Below are positions 12,530 to 24,518 of a stretch of 64,000 nucleotides of DNA, piece by piece. Position numbers and translations under genes: made by a program. The notes under the pieces are model-generated. The model worked only from the letters and a program-made list of their open reading frames with translations. It was not told the DNA's origin and searched no databases. This DNA comes from Cephalotrichum gorgonifer (lineage: Eukaryota; Ascomycota; Sordariomycetes; Microascales; Microascaceae), in NCBI GenBank assembly GCA_900312665.1, contig ONZQ02000005.1, positions 722,119 through 786,118 of the forward strand, written 5' to 3'. Numbering within the stretch: position 1 is the first letter of the stretch; every line of letters starts with the position of its first letter.

Positions 12530-13970
12530 CTATAGAGTCCCGACAACACCCCCCAGCCTCCTCGGAATCAGAATCTCCCCGTCGTCCTCGCTCTCCTCCT
12601 CCGCCGCTCTGTCCAGCATCCTCTCAATCTCCTCGTCCCGCAACCTCCGGCCCAGACTAGACCCCAACGCGGCCGGCATACTCAGACTTGACCTCAGCGG
12701 TGCAATGTTCCCATTCATCCTCCGCCTCGGCGTCCTCTGCTGCTCGTCGAGCGGCGACCCCGGCACAGAGTCAGTGTCCACCTTCGCCGGGCGGCCGGAC
12801 GGGAGGCTCTTGCGGGGCTGGCCGGTCGGTAGCGCATGGCGGCCGCCCGTCCTCGGCGGTGCGGAGGAGGTGGGGGGCAGGTTGTGGCTGTGGTGCGGCG
12901 AGGAGGGGGAGAAGGTGTGGCGGGAGAGGCCGTTGCCGCCGGGGCTGCTCATCGATATCAGCGCCTCGATGGCGTCCTGGTCCCGGACATTCTGGTGCGG
13001 CGAGAATATGATGGGGTCGCCCCGGGGCGTGGGCTGGCTGTTGGAGTAGGTGTAAACCGTGGGCGTGTGGGGCGACGAGACGTGCGTGTGCGAATGGGAG
13101 AGGAGGGTAGGCGTGTAGCCGGGCTTCGAGGGCCGGCCGTCGTAGCTGCGCGGGAGGGGCTGACCTGGCTGGATGGGCGCCGGGGGCGCGAGCGCGTTTC
13201 GTGGCTTCGTACCGTTTCCTTGGGTCGGGCTCCCCCGCGAGCTGTCAGTCCAGGTAGGATCGTACGGGGATTGTAGCTGCCAGTGGCTAGCCGGCGGCGT
13301 GCCATTGTGGTTAGTAGCGGATTTGAGGAGGCCCTGGGATAGTGCGGGACTCGCGGAGAGGCGTCGGGGGATGGTCGAGGAGCTAGAGGTGGGGGACGCG
13401 GCCTGCGACGCGAGCGATTCCACCTCGTCGATCGAGTGTCCTTGCCATCCGTGGTTCACCTTGACCATTGCGTACGACAGACGCGTCTTGAGCTCGGAAG
13501 TAAGCTTTTTGTAAACATTAGCACACGCTCATGACGCCCAAATAGTCTTCTGGGTCCTGCTCTCCCCAAGGAATGGTGCTCACTACCTCTCCCATGCGGC
13601 CCCCGCTCGTTGAAGCCATGCTAACGGTGCTCGTCGACCTGGAATGGGCCCTCGGCACGTCCTTCATCTGGCCGTCGGCCATCCGTTTCCTCGACAGGCC
13701 AGCGGCGTCCCCGTCGTCGAGCTTCTCCTGCATGGAGGCGATGGTCGACAGGTGGAGGAGCTGGGACTCCTGACTCGAGCACTGGGACGAGGTCCGGGTC
13801 GTGGTGGTGGTGCCGGCGGGGACGTCGTTTCCAACACTCATTCCGCCGTCGCTGGACTGCGAGGGGAAGCCGCCAGTTGGTGAGGGCGGGTAGGAGTGAG
13901 TTTCTTGCATGAGTTGCGTGGGAGGGATTTTCGCGTGCGGCATATGTTTTGTTTTCCAGACCGATGCCAT
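12530..13970 (-). CDS. Whi5/Nrm1-like G1/S transcriptional repressor domain protein
   Basis: Minus-strand exons 13970-13587 and 13504-12530 give 452 residues. The only globular-looking part is a short conserved segment right after the splice junction: LTSELKTRLSYAMVKV followed by a GWQ and SIDEVESLA motif (about residues 129-160). I recognise this as resembling the GTB motif of Whi5/Nrm1 proteins, which bind and repress the SBF/MBF G1/S transcription complex; this is from memory, not a search. The rest is Ser/Thr/Pro-rich and probably disordered, with many Ser-Pro and Thr-Pro sites that could be CDK targets, plus an acidic C-terminal stretch (AAEEESEDDGE). The 82-bp intron has GT-AG ends; an alternative acceptor 12 bp downstream would drop four residues (LTSE). 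The start at 13970 is the first in-frame ATG; a further upstream exon or a later ATG (MQETHSYPP) is possible. Confidence 0.68.
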
Positions 13971-16961
13971 TCGGCGTCGGTGGTACTGCGCTGAGGTGAT
14001 TGGATATTCGAGACAGGAAGCCCGGTCGCGTTAGTCGGCAGAAACAAAGCCAATGTGGAGAGAATTGGAGGCGAGCAAAGGCGCGGCGAGGTCTGCGGCG
14101 GGCAAGTGGTATTGGGCGCCGCAAGGGCAAAGGCGACGTTCGGTTGGTGAACAGTTTCGGCCGTTCGAATGTTTGGTCTCGGTCGGAATTGACGCGGTTT
14201 CGGCAACGGGGCTGCAAGGCGCGTTTCTGCGCTATGAGAAAGAGGAAGCCACGGGGACGCTGGGTTTAACGAATAACCAACGCTGCTGAACAATATATAA
14301 TGGTAGATAGCGGGTAGGAAGGCGGAGTTGGAGTTGGAGTTGCGGGAAACGCGTCTTGAGAGAGGGAGGAGTAGTAGCGTGGATTTGGGTGACTGGGGAG
14401 GGGCCGGTTCGGATGGCGATGTGTTAGATGCGGATGTGGATGTGGGGATTGTGGAGGGAAAGTTGAGGGCAGCGGACCAGATTGGGCAGGGGGTGGTGGG
14501 TAGGTGGTGGGTAATAGAGGCAAAACAGAGGTGAGGTCGCGCTACGAAGCCGCCGGAGAGATGAGAGGGTCGTTAGTACGTGTCGGCGCGGGAGAGGGTG
14601 CGGGTGTGGTGTGAGGGAAAGAGCGACCCGAGGTTTCGAGGGAGCGGATAGTGGTACTTGTTATTGAGAGCGCCCCAAAGTAAAATAAGTGTGCGGAGCG
14701 AAAGTGTACGAAAGGGAGAGGGAATGACCTGAGTAAAGCCGGTTTCTGCGGGAAGGACAAGAAAGAATCTGAAAGTGGTGGTGGTAGTAGTCGCAATGGT
14801 ACTCGTACTCGGAACAGGAACAGCGTCGCGTCAGGGCCAGTTCGGGTCGGCAGCTTGGGCGCGAGTTTTCGCAATGGGCCCCACTTGGACGAAAGGTTAC
14901 TCTTGCCTCGTGCTTGTGCTTGTGCTTGTGCTTGTACTCGTGGATTCTTCCTTCCACGCTCTTGCGAGTACTTGCGTTGGTAATTGGTAATGCTCGTAAT
15001 AATACCGCGAGAAGAAAAAAAGCTCCTTCCAAGTATATTACGACACCAGTATCGGTACTGGTAATAGCGATTGTACTCATACTCGTACCTCAATTACACG
15101 TAATTACGTCCGTGGATAGGATGTCCACGACGTTAGGTACTTGTACTCCCTGTTATCCTTACCGCACTGCAGCACAGAGAAGCCGCTGCGTCTAGCCTAT
15201 TTTATCCGGCCAACAGTTCGACTATCACGCGGCCATATCCCCCTTCCTCAACGGATGAGATGGGAAGAACAGATTGACTCGTCATTGCATCTGGGAGGGT
15301 TGCCGGGGTCAGATGCTCACGTGTGGTCATTCCCATCCAAGGACAGATACAAGTACATCAATCAGCCCGGGCTGTCCGACGTTTATACGCTTTTTCTTTT
15401 GCCCACCCGGGGCGGCCGATCGCCGAGGTACGAGTACGGATACTATTAATCCCACATGAACATTACATGTACAGACGCAAGCTGTGCTAACGTTAGCCAG
15501 GGATGCCGGGCGGCAGGCACATCTGCTCGCCGAGACATGCACCGCACCAAGGGGAACGAACAGAAGGAAGGGAGGGGCGGGCGGGCCTAAACGTCATCTG
15601 CGAACACCGGACCTCGACAATCATGCACTGTTTAAACACAAGCTGTAACCAAGTATTTAAACGATTTCGAGTTCCCTCTTTCAATCACGAACTCGGTATA
15701 TATGTAATAAATCAAAACGTCAAACTTTGCCTGGCGCGCAAATCCGTATATCTAGTAATACGTGTGTTTTGTCGACCGAACAAACTAACCACAGCACCCT
15801 ATGTAGCTACGCCTCTTCGTTGAAAGCTTATCTGAGGTACGGTGGATTGGTCTCCCCCACCCGAACCTCAAACACTGCCTGCTCATACTTTAATGTTCCT
15901 TGCCCTTGGGCCTCCCTCCTTTCCTTAAAACCTGGCGTCAGTAATAACCGCGAAGAGCGCTATTAAAATGATGCACAGACGCAGACACCAACACAAATGC
16001 AAACGCGAGACGGGCCGTCCCCCGGGGCGTTCCTTGGTAGTTACTCGGCCGACTTTACCGAGTGGTAAAATAAGAACGGAAAGCAAAACGCTCGCAGAGC
16101 ATGTCCCCTTCCAGTGAAAATTTCTGGTTCCCCTTCGCTGCAACACTACCTGTGTTCAGCGCGGCTAAATAAACCTCGTGGGCGACGGGATTTTTTTTCT
16201 TTCTGCCCGACAGGACCTCCGAAGGGATCTCCGAAGGCACCTCCCACCCTGGTGGTCTGTTCCGGTTCCAAAACGGCCAGGAGTACTGGTACTGGGACAT
16301 TTCCCAACAGCCAGGTCAACTCAGGAATTCCAGAAACGCCTTGTTATTCCAAATGCGAGGTATTGCTTTCGGAAATGCTTGCATCTTTTTCCTCGTCATC
16401 TGCCCGAATCATAATTATAGGCACCGGTATTTCCCAAGGCAACAGGATTTTTTTCCTCTCCCTATTGCGGGTGGCGAGAAGCAACCCACCCTTTCGCCAT
16501 CCCCGTACCCAGTCTTGGCGCCGTCGCCCCCCCCAAAAGATGAAGAGATTTCTCGTAAGTTTTGCGACCTTGCCAAATTGTATAATATAGCCAAGCGATA
16601 GCTGAAAACCATGAGACGGGCTAGAGAGAGTGGGAGGGAAGGAATACCCATTCCAGGGCGACCAAGAAGAAAAAAAGTGAAAGTCGAACCGCGTCGCCAG
16701 GGCGGTGAGAGGGCACAATCAATAGGCAGACCTGGCCGCCTGAACACGAAGTCACGTGGACGCGCCACCACCATCTCTCTTACTAGACATATGTACTGGC
16801 AGCTGTGGGCACCCACTTACCCCGGCAGCTCAGCTGACTGCGCTTCTGCACTGGCTACATAATATGGGCTCATCCATTGAGCATCTTGACTGGAAGGAGC
16901 TATTAATAGGCAAGCCCTGCCCCTGAGGTCGGACCAGAGCGACCCTTAACGTGACCCTCCA
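13971..16961. other. 3-kb intergenic region with short repeats
   Basis: This lies between the start of the Whi5-like gene and the stop of the antiporter, both on the minus strand. I find no gene: open frames are short, two-stranded and without domains. It carries TGCTTG units (14911-14934), GTACTCGTAC-type motifs (14798-14811, 15072-15088, 15428-15445) and a CTCCGAAGG duplication near 16215-16240. The part nearest 13971-14600 is the probable promoter and leader of the Whi5-like gene. The 16400-16961 part is the probable 3' flank of the antiporter. Confidence 0.55.
14911..14934. repeat. TGCTTG hexamer microsatellite
   Basis: Four perfect TGCTTG units followed by the variant TACTCG. Confidence 0.85.
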
Positions 16962-18894
16962 TCAACGGCCCCCCCTAAAAACCCCCCTATCCGCCCAGAC
17001 TCTCCAACCCTTCTTCCTGTCCTCCTCTGTATCTGCACCTACTCCCAAGCCAGCAGTCTCCTTCGCCTGCACGCCCCAAACCTCATCATCGTAGATCACA
17101 CGTCTTTGCCTACCAAGAAGCACGCCAACCGACACCGGCCCTACGATGGTATTCAAAATAATGGCCCACGCGGCCGTGACGAATGCCTCCTCGGAGAGGA
17201 ACGGCGTCTGGTTGAGTCCCACCTGAATGATAAGCAGGCCGATCTCCCCGCGAGCGACCATGGCCATGCCGAGGAAGGTGGCGGGCTTCCAGGTGCGCTT
17301 CAGGACGCCGCGTCTGTCCCCTCCCCCGACGAGGTCTCCTACCGGGACGCACATTCCCACGGCGGCCTAGTTTGTTAGACATCGTAGCGTGAACAAAGAA
17401 GGGTTGGAGGGGAAGCTTAGGGTCTGCGTACCTTAGCAATCACCATCACGACAGTCGCAACCAGCCCCCGCCAGATCGCCTCGCCAGTCCAAAGCTTGCT
17501 AAAAGGGATGGCGAAGCCGATGCTCGCGAAGAAAAGTGGCTGGAGAACATACGTCTGCGCACCGTGCAAATACCTCTCAAACGAGTGCACAAACGTCGGC
17601 ATCTTCCCGGGTTGCGCCTCGCCCTGCTCGCGGCTCTCGACGGCGAAAGGCCCGTCGGAGTGCGTGCTGGGCAGGCCGCTAAGAAAGGCCCCCGCCAGGA
17701 AGGACCCGTACAGTACGGACGCGCCGGCGTAGCTCGATATTGCGATGAAGGCGGAGAGGACAACTGTCATCAGGACCATGTTGGAGGCGTGCTTGAACCT
17801 GGGCAGGTGGGGTTCGAGGTAGCGTCTGAATAGGGGGCTGAAGAGGAACTTGCAGATGAGGGGCGTGAGAGCCGCGAGGGCTACGCTGGCGACGATGGGG
17901 CGGCCGATGATCCAGCCAATATTTATCGAGGGATTGTCCGCGATGGGGCCGAGCTGGTGGATTACGCTGGTAGGGCCCGGGTCAGTCGAGCTCTGAGCGG
18001 AAGAGCAGGAGAGGTTGAGACATACCTGACCATGATCAGACCAGATATGTCGTCGAGAAGCGCCGCGCTCACCAGGACGATGCCGACTCTCGTCTGTACG
18101 AAGTCTAGGCCCGTATTGGCGCCGCTCATGACGACGAACGTAGTGCCTAGGGAAGTTGCCGACAGCGCGGCCCCGACGATGAAGGTTTCCACGGCACCTA
18201 CGGGAGTTTAGCCAAACTAGTACATCGGGTGAATGAACGAGACGGGCTTGGAAAACTAGAGCAACATACCATACCCATAGCCAAGGTACATGAGGAGATA
18301 GCAGAGCCCGATGGGAGTGAGGATGCCGACGCACGCAGCGCATACGCTCAGAAGGAAGTTCTTCTTCAGGAGGTCCAGACGTACGGTGAGTCCACCTTTG
18401 TTCCATGTTAGCTTTGTAACCCTCCGCACTTTCTCCCCTTCTCATTTTCAACAATTTTAAATAAAAAAAAAGGAAAAAAAAAAAAGAAGATGAACATGCC
18501 TTCGAAGACGATCAGTATCAACCCCAGGTAACCGAGATCCACAAAGGTCTGCTGCCACTCAAGGGCCAGGATGTTCCCGATCGGGGTGCCGTAGATGAGT
18601 CCGACGATGATGTGGCCGATGAGGCCGGCCTTGAAGACGGCGCCGGCGAGCCACTCGGAGGCTCCGAGCAGGACGAAGAAGGAGATGAGGGTCAGGAGGG
18701 GGATCACTAGGCGAGGTGTTATTACTCGGCTCGCCCTCTATCCCATCAAGCCTGGAACATCATCTCTAGAACGGGAAATTACGCCGGTCTGGCTACGTAC
18801 CCGTCGGTTCGTGATACTCGAGGAATCCCCTGTCCTCTGGGATGTTCTCCGCCACTGCCCTTGTCACAAAGACAGACATGGGACTGGGGGTCAT
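16962..18894 (-). CDS. CPA2-family Na+(K+)/H+ antiporter
   Basis: Minus-strand exons 18894-18801, 18706-18500, 18395-18270, 18197-18026, 17966-17432 and 17366-16962 give 512 residues. It is a multi-pass monovalent cation/proton exchanger of the KefB/Na-H exchanger type, with about 12 helices and short tails. Family features include the FEGGLTVRLDLLKKN segment, LIGHIIVGLIYGTPIG, the paired aspartates in AALLDDISGLIMV (the ion-binding region of CPA antiporters), and the late MVARGEIGLLIIQVG segment. The intron between exons 2 and 3 begins with GC rather than GT (GAAG|GCATGT); this junction is required to make FEGGL. The start at 18894 is the first of two near in-frame ATGs (the other is 18879). 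It is divergent from the sulfate permease. Ion preference and membrane location (plasma membrane, vacuole or Golgi) are not visible in sequence. Confidence 0.88.
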
Positions 18895-19830
18895 TCGACG
18901 AGGGGTTGCCCAACTGAAGTGCTGGATTAAGTTACAAGACAGAACGCAAGGGCGAGGGAGCGTCAGCCGAAAAACGGTATATCCCTCCCAGCTTTGACTG
19001 GAGGAGGACTTCGTGTTTTGACGCGAGTAGACTCCATGAAGATGCTTGGGGACTCTGGAAGTGAGTCTGGAAATTACTACTTCCTTTTGGCGCGAAGAAT
19101 GGGATGCGAGGGCTCGTCTGTTATCAATGTGGTATTCGTCGGGGGAGAGATCAGTGGCAGGTGAGGCTGTAAGTCGCTCGGAAACCAGGTGTGAGGTTGT
19201 GTGGTTGAACTTTGGAGGTGGCTTGAGACAGGAGTCATGCGTATGTTTCCGGGCGCCGCCAAGGCCTGCGGTGGCTCGGCGCATTCTAAGATGAAGCACG
19301 GAAGCCAATCAGACCCATGAATTACGTAATCTCACAAGCCATCACAGCATGGCGGTATTGTGGTAGCTGACTGGTCCCTGCCTAGTCTGCCCAATGCTTT
19401 GCTCTTGCTTTTCTTTCGAATATTCATCTCCTCATTGCAGTACTTAAGCATTCCTTTCTTCCCTTTCTGACATCTGTTATGAAACCCGCCCAAAAGCCGT
19501 TTTCTTCCACCTCTATAAATCCCCGATTCGTCCTTCCCGTCCGCGCCGGACACCCGAAACACGCTTCCGCCCCTCCCATCCCTTATCCCCATCTTAAACT
19601 CCGTCATAGCCCCACCACGCGGATGCCATATTGGTAGTAGACGGACTGCGGCCCACATCGTTTCGCCGATCCCTGCCTCAGTTCCAGCAGCTTGCATACT
19701 CGCGCTCCAGACCGCCAGCCCTGCTTCCTTTGCCTAGCCTGGAGACCCCGAGCGAAGCCCCAATATCAATCCTCTCCATGGATCGCTGAGCGAGCCCAAT
19801 ATTCAAATCCTTCATCAAAACTGCTACACA
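18895..19830. promoter_or_regulatory. divergent promoter region, antiporter / sulfate permease
   Basis: 936 bp separate the two divergent start codons, so both promoters and leaders should lie here. The half near 19440-19830 is C/T-rich on the + strand, like other leaders in this window. I looked for a palindromic ATGRYRYCAT sulfur-regulator site and did not find a convincing one. Confidence 0.6.
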
Positions 19831-22356
19831 ATGGCGTTCTCGGACTCGGACTCCCCCGGGTCCTTCTCCAGCGCCGGCAGCGGCCAGCAAGGCCGTCCCG
19901 CGGGGACCTCGACCCGGCGCAGCGCAGCCTCTCGGTCTCAGCAGCCCGACCCGAGCGAAACGTCGTCCCTCCTCCAGCACCTCGATAACGGTTCCCGGGC
20001 GGACTCGTACGAGCATGGAACCTTTGCCGGATCCGATCTCCTGTCCGACGATGAGGCCGGGGTGCAGACACCGGACACAGCCTCGGCGGCGAAGGGCCCC
20101 AGCTGGAGGGCGCGCCTATCCAAGACCATAAAGAGCAAGAAAGTCCAGAAGTCTAGAGTCCTGGCGCGAGAAGCGGGCGTCGAATACAACAAGATAATGT
20201 AAGAGACCTACCTACCTACCCTACCAGGAGACAGTCCTTCCTGCAGATTAGCCTGGCCAGAGACCAAACCACTAACCCTTCATCCCCCCTCCTTCCTCTA
20301 GGCTCCTGTCCTACTACATCCCCTGCCTGAGCTGGCTCCGGCAGTATAAGACCTCGTACATATCCGGCGACCTCATCGCCGCCCTCAGCGTAGCCTCCAT
20401 CTACCTCCCCATGGTCCTCTCCTTCGCTGACAGCCTCGCCCACGTCCCGCCCATCAACGGCCTCTACTCCTTCGTCTTCAACCCGCTAATATACGCCATC
20501 TTCGGTTCCTCCCCGGCCCTAATGGTCGGCCCGGACGCCACGGCGTCCCTCCTCGTCGGTACCGTCGTGAAGGGCAGCGTGGACCTCGTGGACGGGGACT
20601 CCGACCCCGTCCTGCAGGCCAAGATATGCGGCGTCATCGCCGGCATGGCGGGGTGCACCATCCTCGTCGCGGGCCTCGCGCGCCTGGGGTTCCTAGACAG
20701 CGTCTTCAGCAGGCCGTTCCTGCGCGGCTTCATCTCGGCCGTCGGGTTCGTCATCTTCGTCGAGCAGCTGTTGCCGGAGCTCGGGCTGGTCGACGAGGCG
20801 AAGAGGGCGGGCGTGAGCCACGGGAGTAGCGTGGAGAAGCTGACCTTCCTGGCTCGGAATATACATAAGTCGCATCACCTGACGGTGATTGTGTCCGCGA
20901 CCGCGTTTGTTGTTCTTCTAGTCACCAAGTCAGTTGGCCCTTTTCATCTCTACCTCACCCCCTCCGGCGGTCACTCTTACTGGAGGCGACTGGAACTAAC
21001 GCCTGACTAGATACATGAAGAAATACCTCCAGCCCCGCTACCCCTCTGTCGCCTACATCCCCGATCGCCTCATCATCGTCGTTATAGGCACCATCCTCTG
21101 CGCGAAACTCGACTGGGAAACCCAAGGCGTTGCCGTCCTGGGAGCCGTCAAGGCCGCCTCAGGCCACCTCTTCACCTTCCGCTGGCCCTTCCAGCCCTCG
21201 CACATGAAGCACATCCGCGAGGCCATGAGCACCTCCTTCCTCATCGCGCTCCTTGGCTTCTTCGAGTCTACGGTGACGGCCAAGAGCCTCGGCGGCTCTA
21301 CCGAGTTCCCGGACATGCAGCTCAGCGCGAACCGCGAGCTCGTGGCCCTCGGGGCCGCGAACCTAGTCGGTGGTTGCTTCATGAGCCTTCCGGCGTTCGG
21401 GGGCTACGGGAAGAGCAAGGTCAAGGCCGCGACGGGCGGGAAGAGTCCCATGGCGTGCGTGTTCTTGAGTGTTATCGCGCTGCTTACAATCTTGTTCATC
21501 GTACCGTACATGTATTACCTACCGGTAAGCAGAACCCGTCCCGCTACAAGAGAAATAGAAAGAGTGACCCTTCACCCAATACCCCCCCGCTAACACCGTT
21601 TAGAAACCTGTCCTCTCCTCCATGATCAGCGTCGTCGCCCTCTCCCTGATCGAAGAAGCCCCCGGCGACGTCCTCTTCTTCTTCCGCATCCACGGCTGGG
21701 CAGAGCTCGGCCTAATGGCCATCATATTCTTCTCCACCATCTTCTACTCCGTCCCCTTCGGCATCGCCATCGGCATCGGCCTCTCCCTTCTCCAGGTCAT
21801 CCGCCACTCCACTCGCCCGCGCATCCAGATCCTCGGGCGCACGCCCGGCACCCACCGGTTCGAGAACGCCGAGACGGCGCCCGACAGCGTGGAGTTCATT
21901 GACGGGTGCCTCATCGTCAAGATCCCCGAGCCGCTGACTTTTGCGAACACGGGAGAGCTGAAGACGAGGCTCCGGAGGCTGGAGATCTACGGGACGAGCA
22001 TGGCGCATCCCGCGCTGCCGAGGCTCCGCCGCCCCGAGAACAACAAGAACATCATCTTCGATATCAAAGGCGTCACGTCCATGGACGGGTCCGGCGCGCA
22101 GGTGCTCGAGGATATCGTGCGGTCGTACAGGGAGAAGGGGGCGCGCGTGTTCTTCTCCAGGGGCCCGAAGGACCTGAGGAACCCCGTGCGGAAGCTGATT
22201 GAGAGGTCTGGGATCATGAGCCTTATCGGCGGCGAGGCGCATTATGTCGGGGATATACACGAGGCGCTGAAGATGACGGAGACCGAGGAGGGGGAGCCGG
22301 TGGTTGTTGCCGAGAGGGTGAGGATCGGGGATGATCCGTCGCCTCTGCTGCATTAG
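19831..22356 (+). CDS. SulP-family sulfate permease with STAS domain
   Basis: Exons 19831-20198, 20302-20928, 21011-21524 and 21604-22356 give 753 residues. It is a sulfate or related anion transporter. The N-terminal 125 residues are Ser-rich and hydrophilic. The transporter core starts at YYIPCLSWLRQYKTSYISGD (about 126) and includes GPDATASLLVG and an FSRPFLRGFISAVGFV segment. A long hydrophobic core of 10-14 helices follows, with GFFESTVTAKSL. The C-terminal cytosolic STAS domain (about 599-735) has IIFDIKGVTSMDGSGAQVLE, the usual site of the conserved Asp-Ser loop. The overall design (long N-tail, short STAS linker) is reminiscent of the yeast YPR003C type rather than the Sul1/Sul2 plasma-membrane type; this is inference. 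Introns are 103, 82 and 79 bp with GT-AG borders. It is convergent with the thiolase gene. Confidence 0.9.
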
Positions 22357-22796
22357 GGGGAGAGTGGGGTTGTATGGGAAGCTCGTAGCTGATTGCTGCG
22401 GGCACGCGCCGTTTTGTCTTGACTTATTTTACTGTTCCCGGTTACTTGCATATGGGCGGCGTCATATGCCGGTTTCTTTCCTTTTTTGTCCTCCTTCTGG
22501 TCTTTTCACCGAACGTTTCTGAAGGGGGCGATGTTGGCGTTGTGAGCGCAAGAAACTTGGATAGAATGCTATTAAAGAAGACTTTCACGGGTCCTGTCTT
22601 TGAAAGCCGGGGTTGGTTGGATATATCACCTTTCATACAGACGACCCAAACGGCCATTACGATAACACATATTCAAATAATAGACCCGCGGCTATCAATC
22701 AATATATATACCCATACATACTCGAGTCATTCTCGCAACATGCTAGCTATCAAACGAAAAACAAAAACCCATGTACACGCTCCAACCAAACCGCCT
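22357..22796. other. convergent 3' intergenic region
   Basis: 440 bp between the stop codons of the sulfate permease and the thiolase. It is somewhat AT-richer than the neighbouring exons, as expected of 3' UTRs, and holds no recognisable feature. Confidence 0.6.
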
Positions 22797-24267
22797 TTAC
22801 TCGGCCTCGTTCACAAACAGGCCCGCCATGCCCATGCCCGTCCCGACGCACATGCTGATGACGAGGATCTTCTTCTTCGTCCTCCTCAGCTCGCTGAGGC
22901 CCGTGACGGCCAGCCTCACGCCGGTGGCGCCGAGGGGGTGTCCGAGGGCGATGGCGCCGCCGCGGGGGTTCATCTTGTCGGGAGTGAGGCCGAGGGTGTC
23001 GCGGCAGTAGACGGCCATGGAGGCGAAGGCCTCGTTGATCTCGACTACGTCGACGTCTGAGAGGGAGATGGCGGCCTTGGAGAGGAGCTTGGGGATGGCG
23101 ATGGTGGGGCCGATGCCCATTATGCGCGGGGCGAGGCCGGCGGTGACGGAGGAGTGGTACTTTCCTACGATGGGCTGGCCGAGGGCCTGGGCGGTTGAGC
23201 GCTTCATGAGGAGGAGGGCGGAGGCTGGTAGGGGGCGAGTAGAGTTAGCTTTTTTGGCTTCATTTATGCGGGTTGGGGAGATGGGAAGGGGGGTTGGGTA
23301 AGGTGTGTATATGTGTAAGAGAGAGAGAGTGTGTGTGTGCGAATGTGAGCGTGAATATGAGGGTGTGTGAGGGTGTATGAGAGCGAGTGAGAAGAAGGGC
23401 AAACTCACCACCGTCCGTAAGCTGAGACGCATTCCCACCCGTAGTCTTCCCGCCCCACTGAGGGAACGCGGACCTAATCTTGCCCAGGCTCTCCGCGGTG
23501 GTGCCCTTCCTGACGCCCTCGTCCCTCCTGAGGACGACGTCCTCGAGCTTCCCGTCCTTGCCGGCGACCTTGGTCTTGATCGGCACGATCTCGTCGTCGA
23601 ACCAGCCCGCGTCCTGCGCGCGCTCGGCCTTCTGGAAGCTCTGGGCGGCGTAGGCGTCCATCTCGGCCCTGGAGATGGCGAAGTCGCGCGAGACGTTCTC
23701 GCTCGTCCAGCCCATGGGCTGGACGCAGTCGGCCGACTCGGCGGACTGGGAGAGCACGGCGGGGTCGAAGGGGTCGGTGATGGCGTCGCCGCCGACGGTC
23801 ATGTTCTCGGCGCCGATGGCGATGCCGACGTCGATGCTGCCCTGGGTGATAGAGTTGGCGATGTCGGAGGTGGCCTTGAGGCCCGAGGAGCAGAAGCGGT
23901 TGAGGGAGTAGGCGGAGGCCGTGTTGGGGAAGCCGGCGGCGAGGGCGGCGGCGCGGAGCTTGTACGCGGCTTTGCCGTCGGAGACCTGGTTGGGGGTTGT
24001 TAGCGGGGGGAGCTTGGTTGAGGAGACACCGGGGGTGGAGGAGGTAAAGAGTGCTTACATTCCCAAGCGCAATGTCCTCCACGAGCTTCGGGTCCAGGTT
24101 AGACCGCTCGCGGACCTCCTTGAGGAGCGCGTAGATCATGTACTCGAGGCTCGTGTTCTTGAAGCCGCCCTTGTGCGCCTTGCAGAGGGGCGTGCGGACG
24201 GCGAGGGTGATGACGATGTCATCAGGCTTCTTGGAGAGCCTGGGCGGGTATTATATATCTGTCAGCG

Positions 24268-24305
<38 letters not shown>

Positions 24306-24361
24306 AGTGGCGGTNNNNNNNNNNNNNNNNNNNNNNNNNNNNNNNNNNNNNNNNNNNNNNN

Positions 24362-24400
<39 letters not shown>

Positions 24401-24518
24401 ATGGCGTGGGGCAAAAGCGGGCGTGAGACCACACGGGGGGGGGGTTCTCTTACACATCTTCCAGGCCGGAGCTGGGGTTGATGTGCTTCAGGATCGATCC
24501 AACGCGTTCGGAGGCCAT
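22797..24518 (-). CDS. peroxisomal 3-ketoacyl-CoA thiolase (acetyl-CoA acyltransferase)
   Basis: Minus-strand exons 24518-24454, 24239-24059, 23985-23409 and 23224-22797 give 416 residues, the normal length. It catalyses the last step of peroxisomal fatty-acid beta-oxidation, splitting 3-ketoacyl-CoA with CoA to acetyl-CoA and a shortened acyl-CoA. The N-terminal RVGSILKHI (residues 5-13) fits the PTS2 peroxisomal targeting pattern R(L/V/I)X5H(L/A) except for Ile at the last position. Catalytic residues are all present: Cys114 in NRFCSSGL, His370 in GGAIALGHPLGATG and Cys400 in CVGTGMG, plus the NEAFAS loop. Intron 1 (24240-24453) contains a (GA)n tract interrupted by 47 Ns; because the gap is intronic the coding sequence is intact. 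Intron 3 (23225-23408) is also rich in GA/GT repeats. CCGAGG sites upstream suggest fatty-acid induction. Confidence 0.95.
23295..23400. repeat. GA/GT-rich microsatellite in thiolase intron 3
   Basis: Mixed GTGTGT, GAGAGA and GTGAG units fill most of the intron between exons 3 and 4 of the thiolase gene. Confidence 0.7.
24272..24399. repeat. (GA)n microsatellite flanking the assembly gap
   Basis: A run of GA dinucleotides at 24272-24303 and another at 24362-24399 flank the Ns in intron 1 of the thiolase gene. Each run ends in AGCTA followed by a TGGCG-containing sequence, so the two sides look like copies of one another. Confidence 0.85.
24315..24361. other. assembly gap (47 N)
   Basis: Unresolved bases inside intron 1 of the thiolase gene. 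Its true length is unknown; a long simple repeat is the likely cause of the break. Confidence 0.99.
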
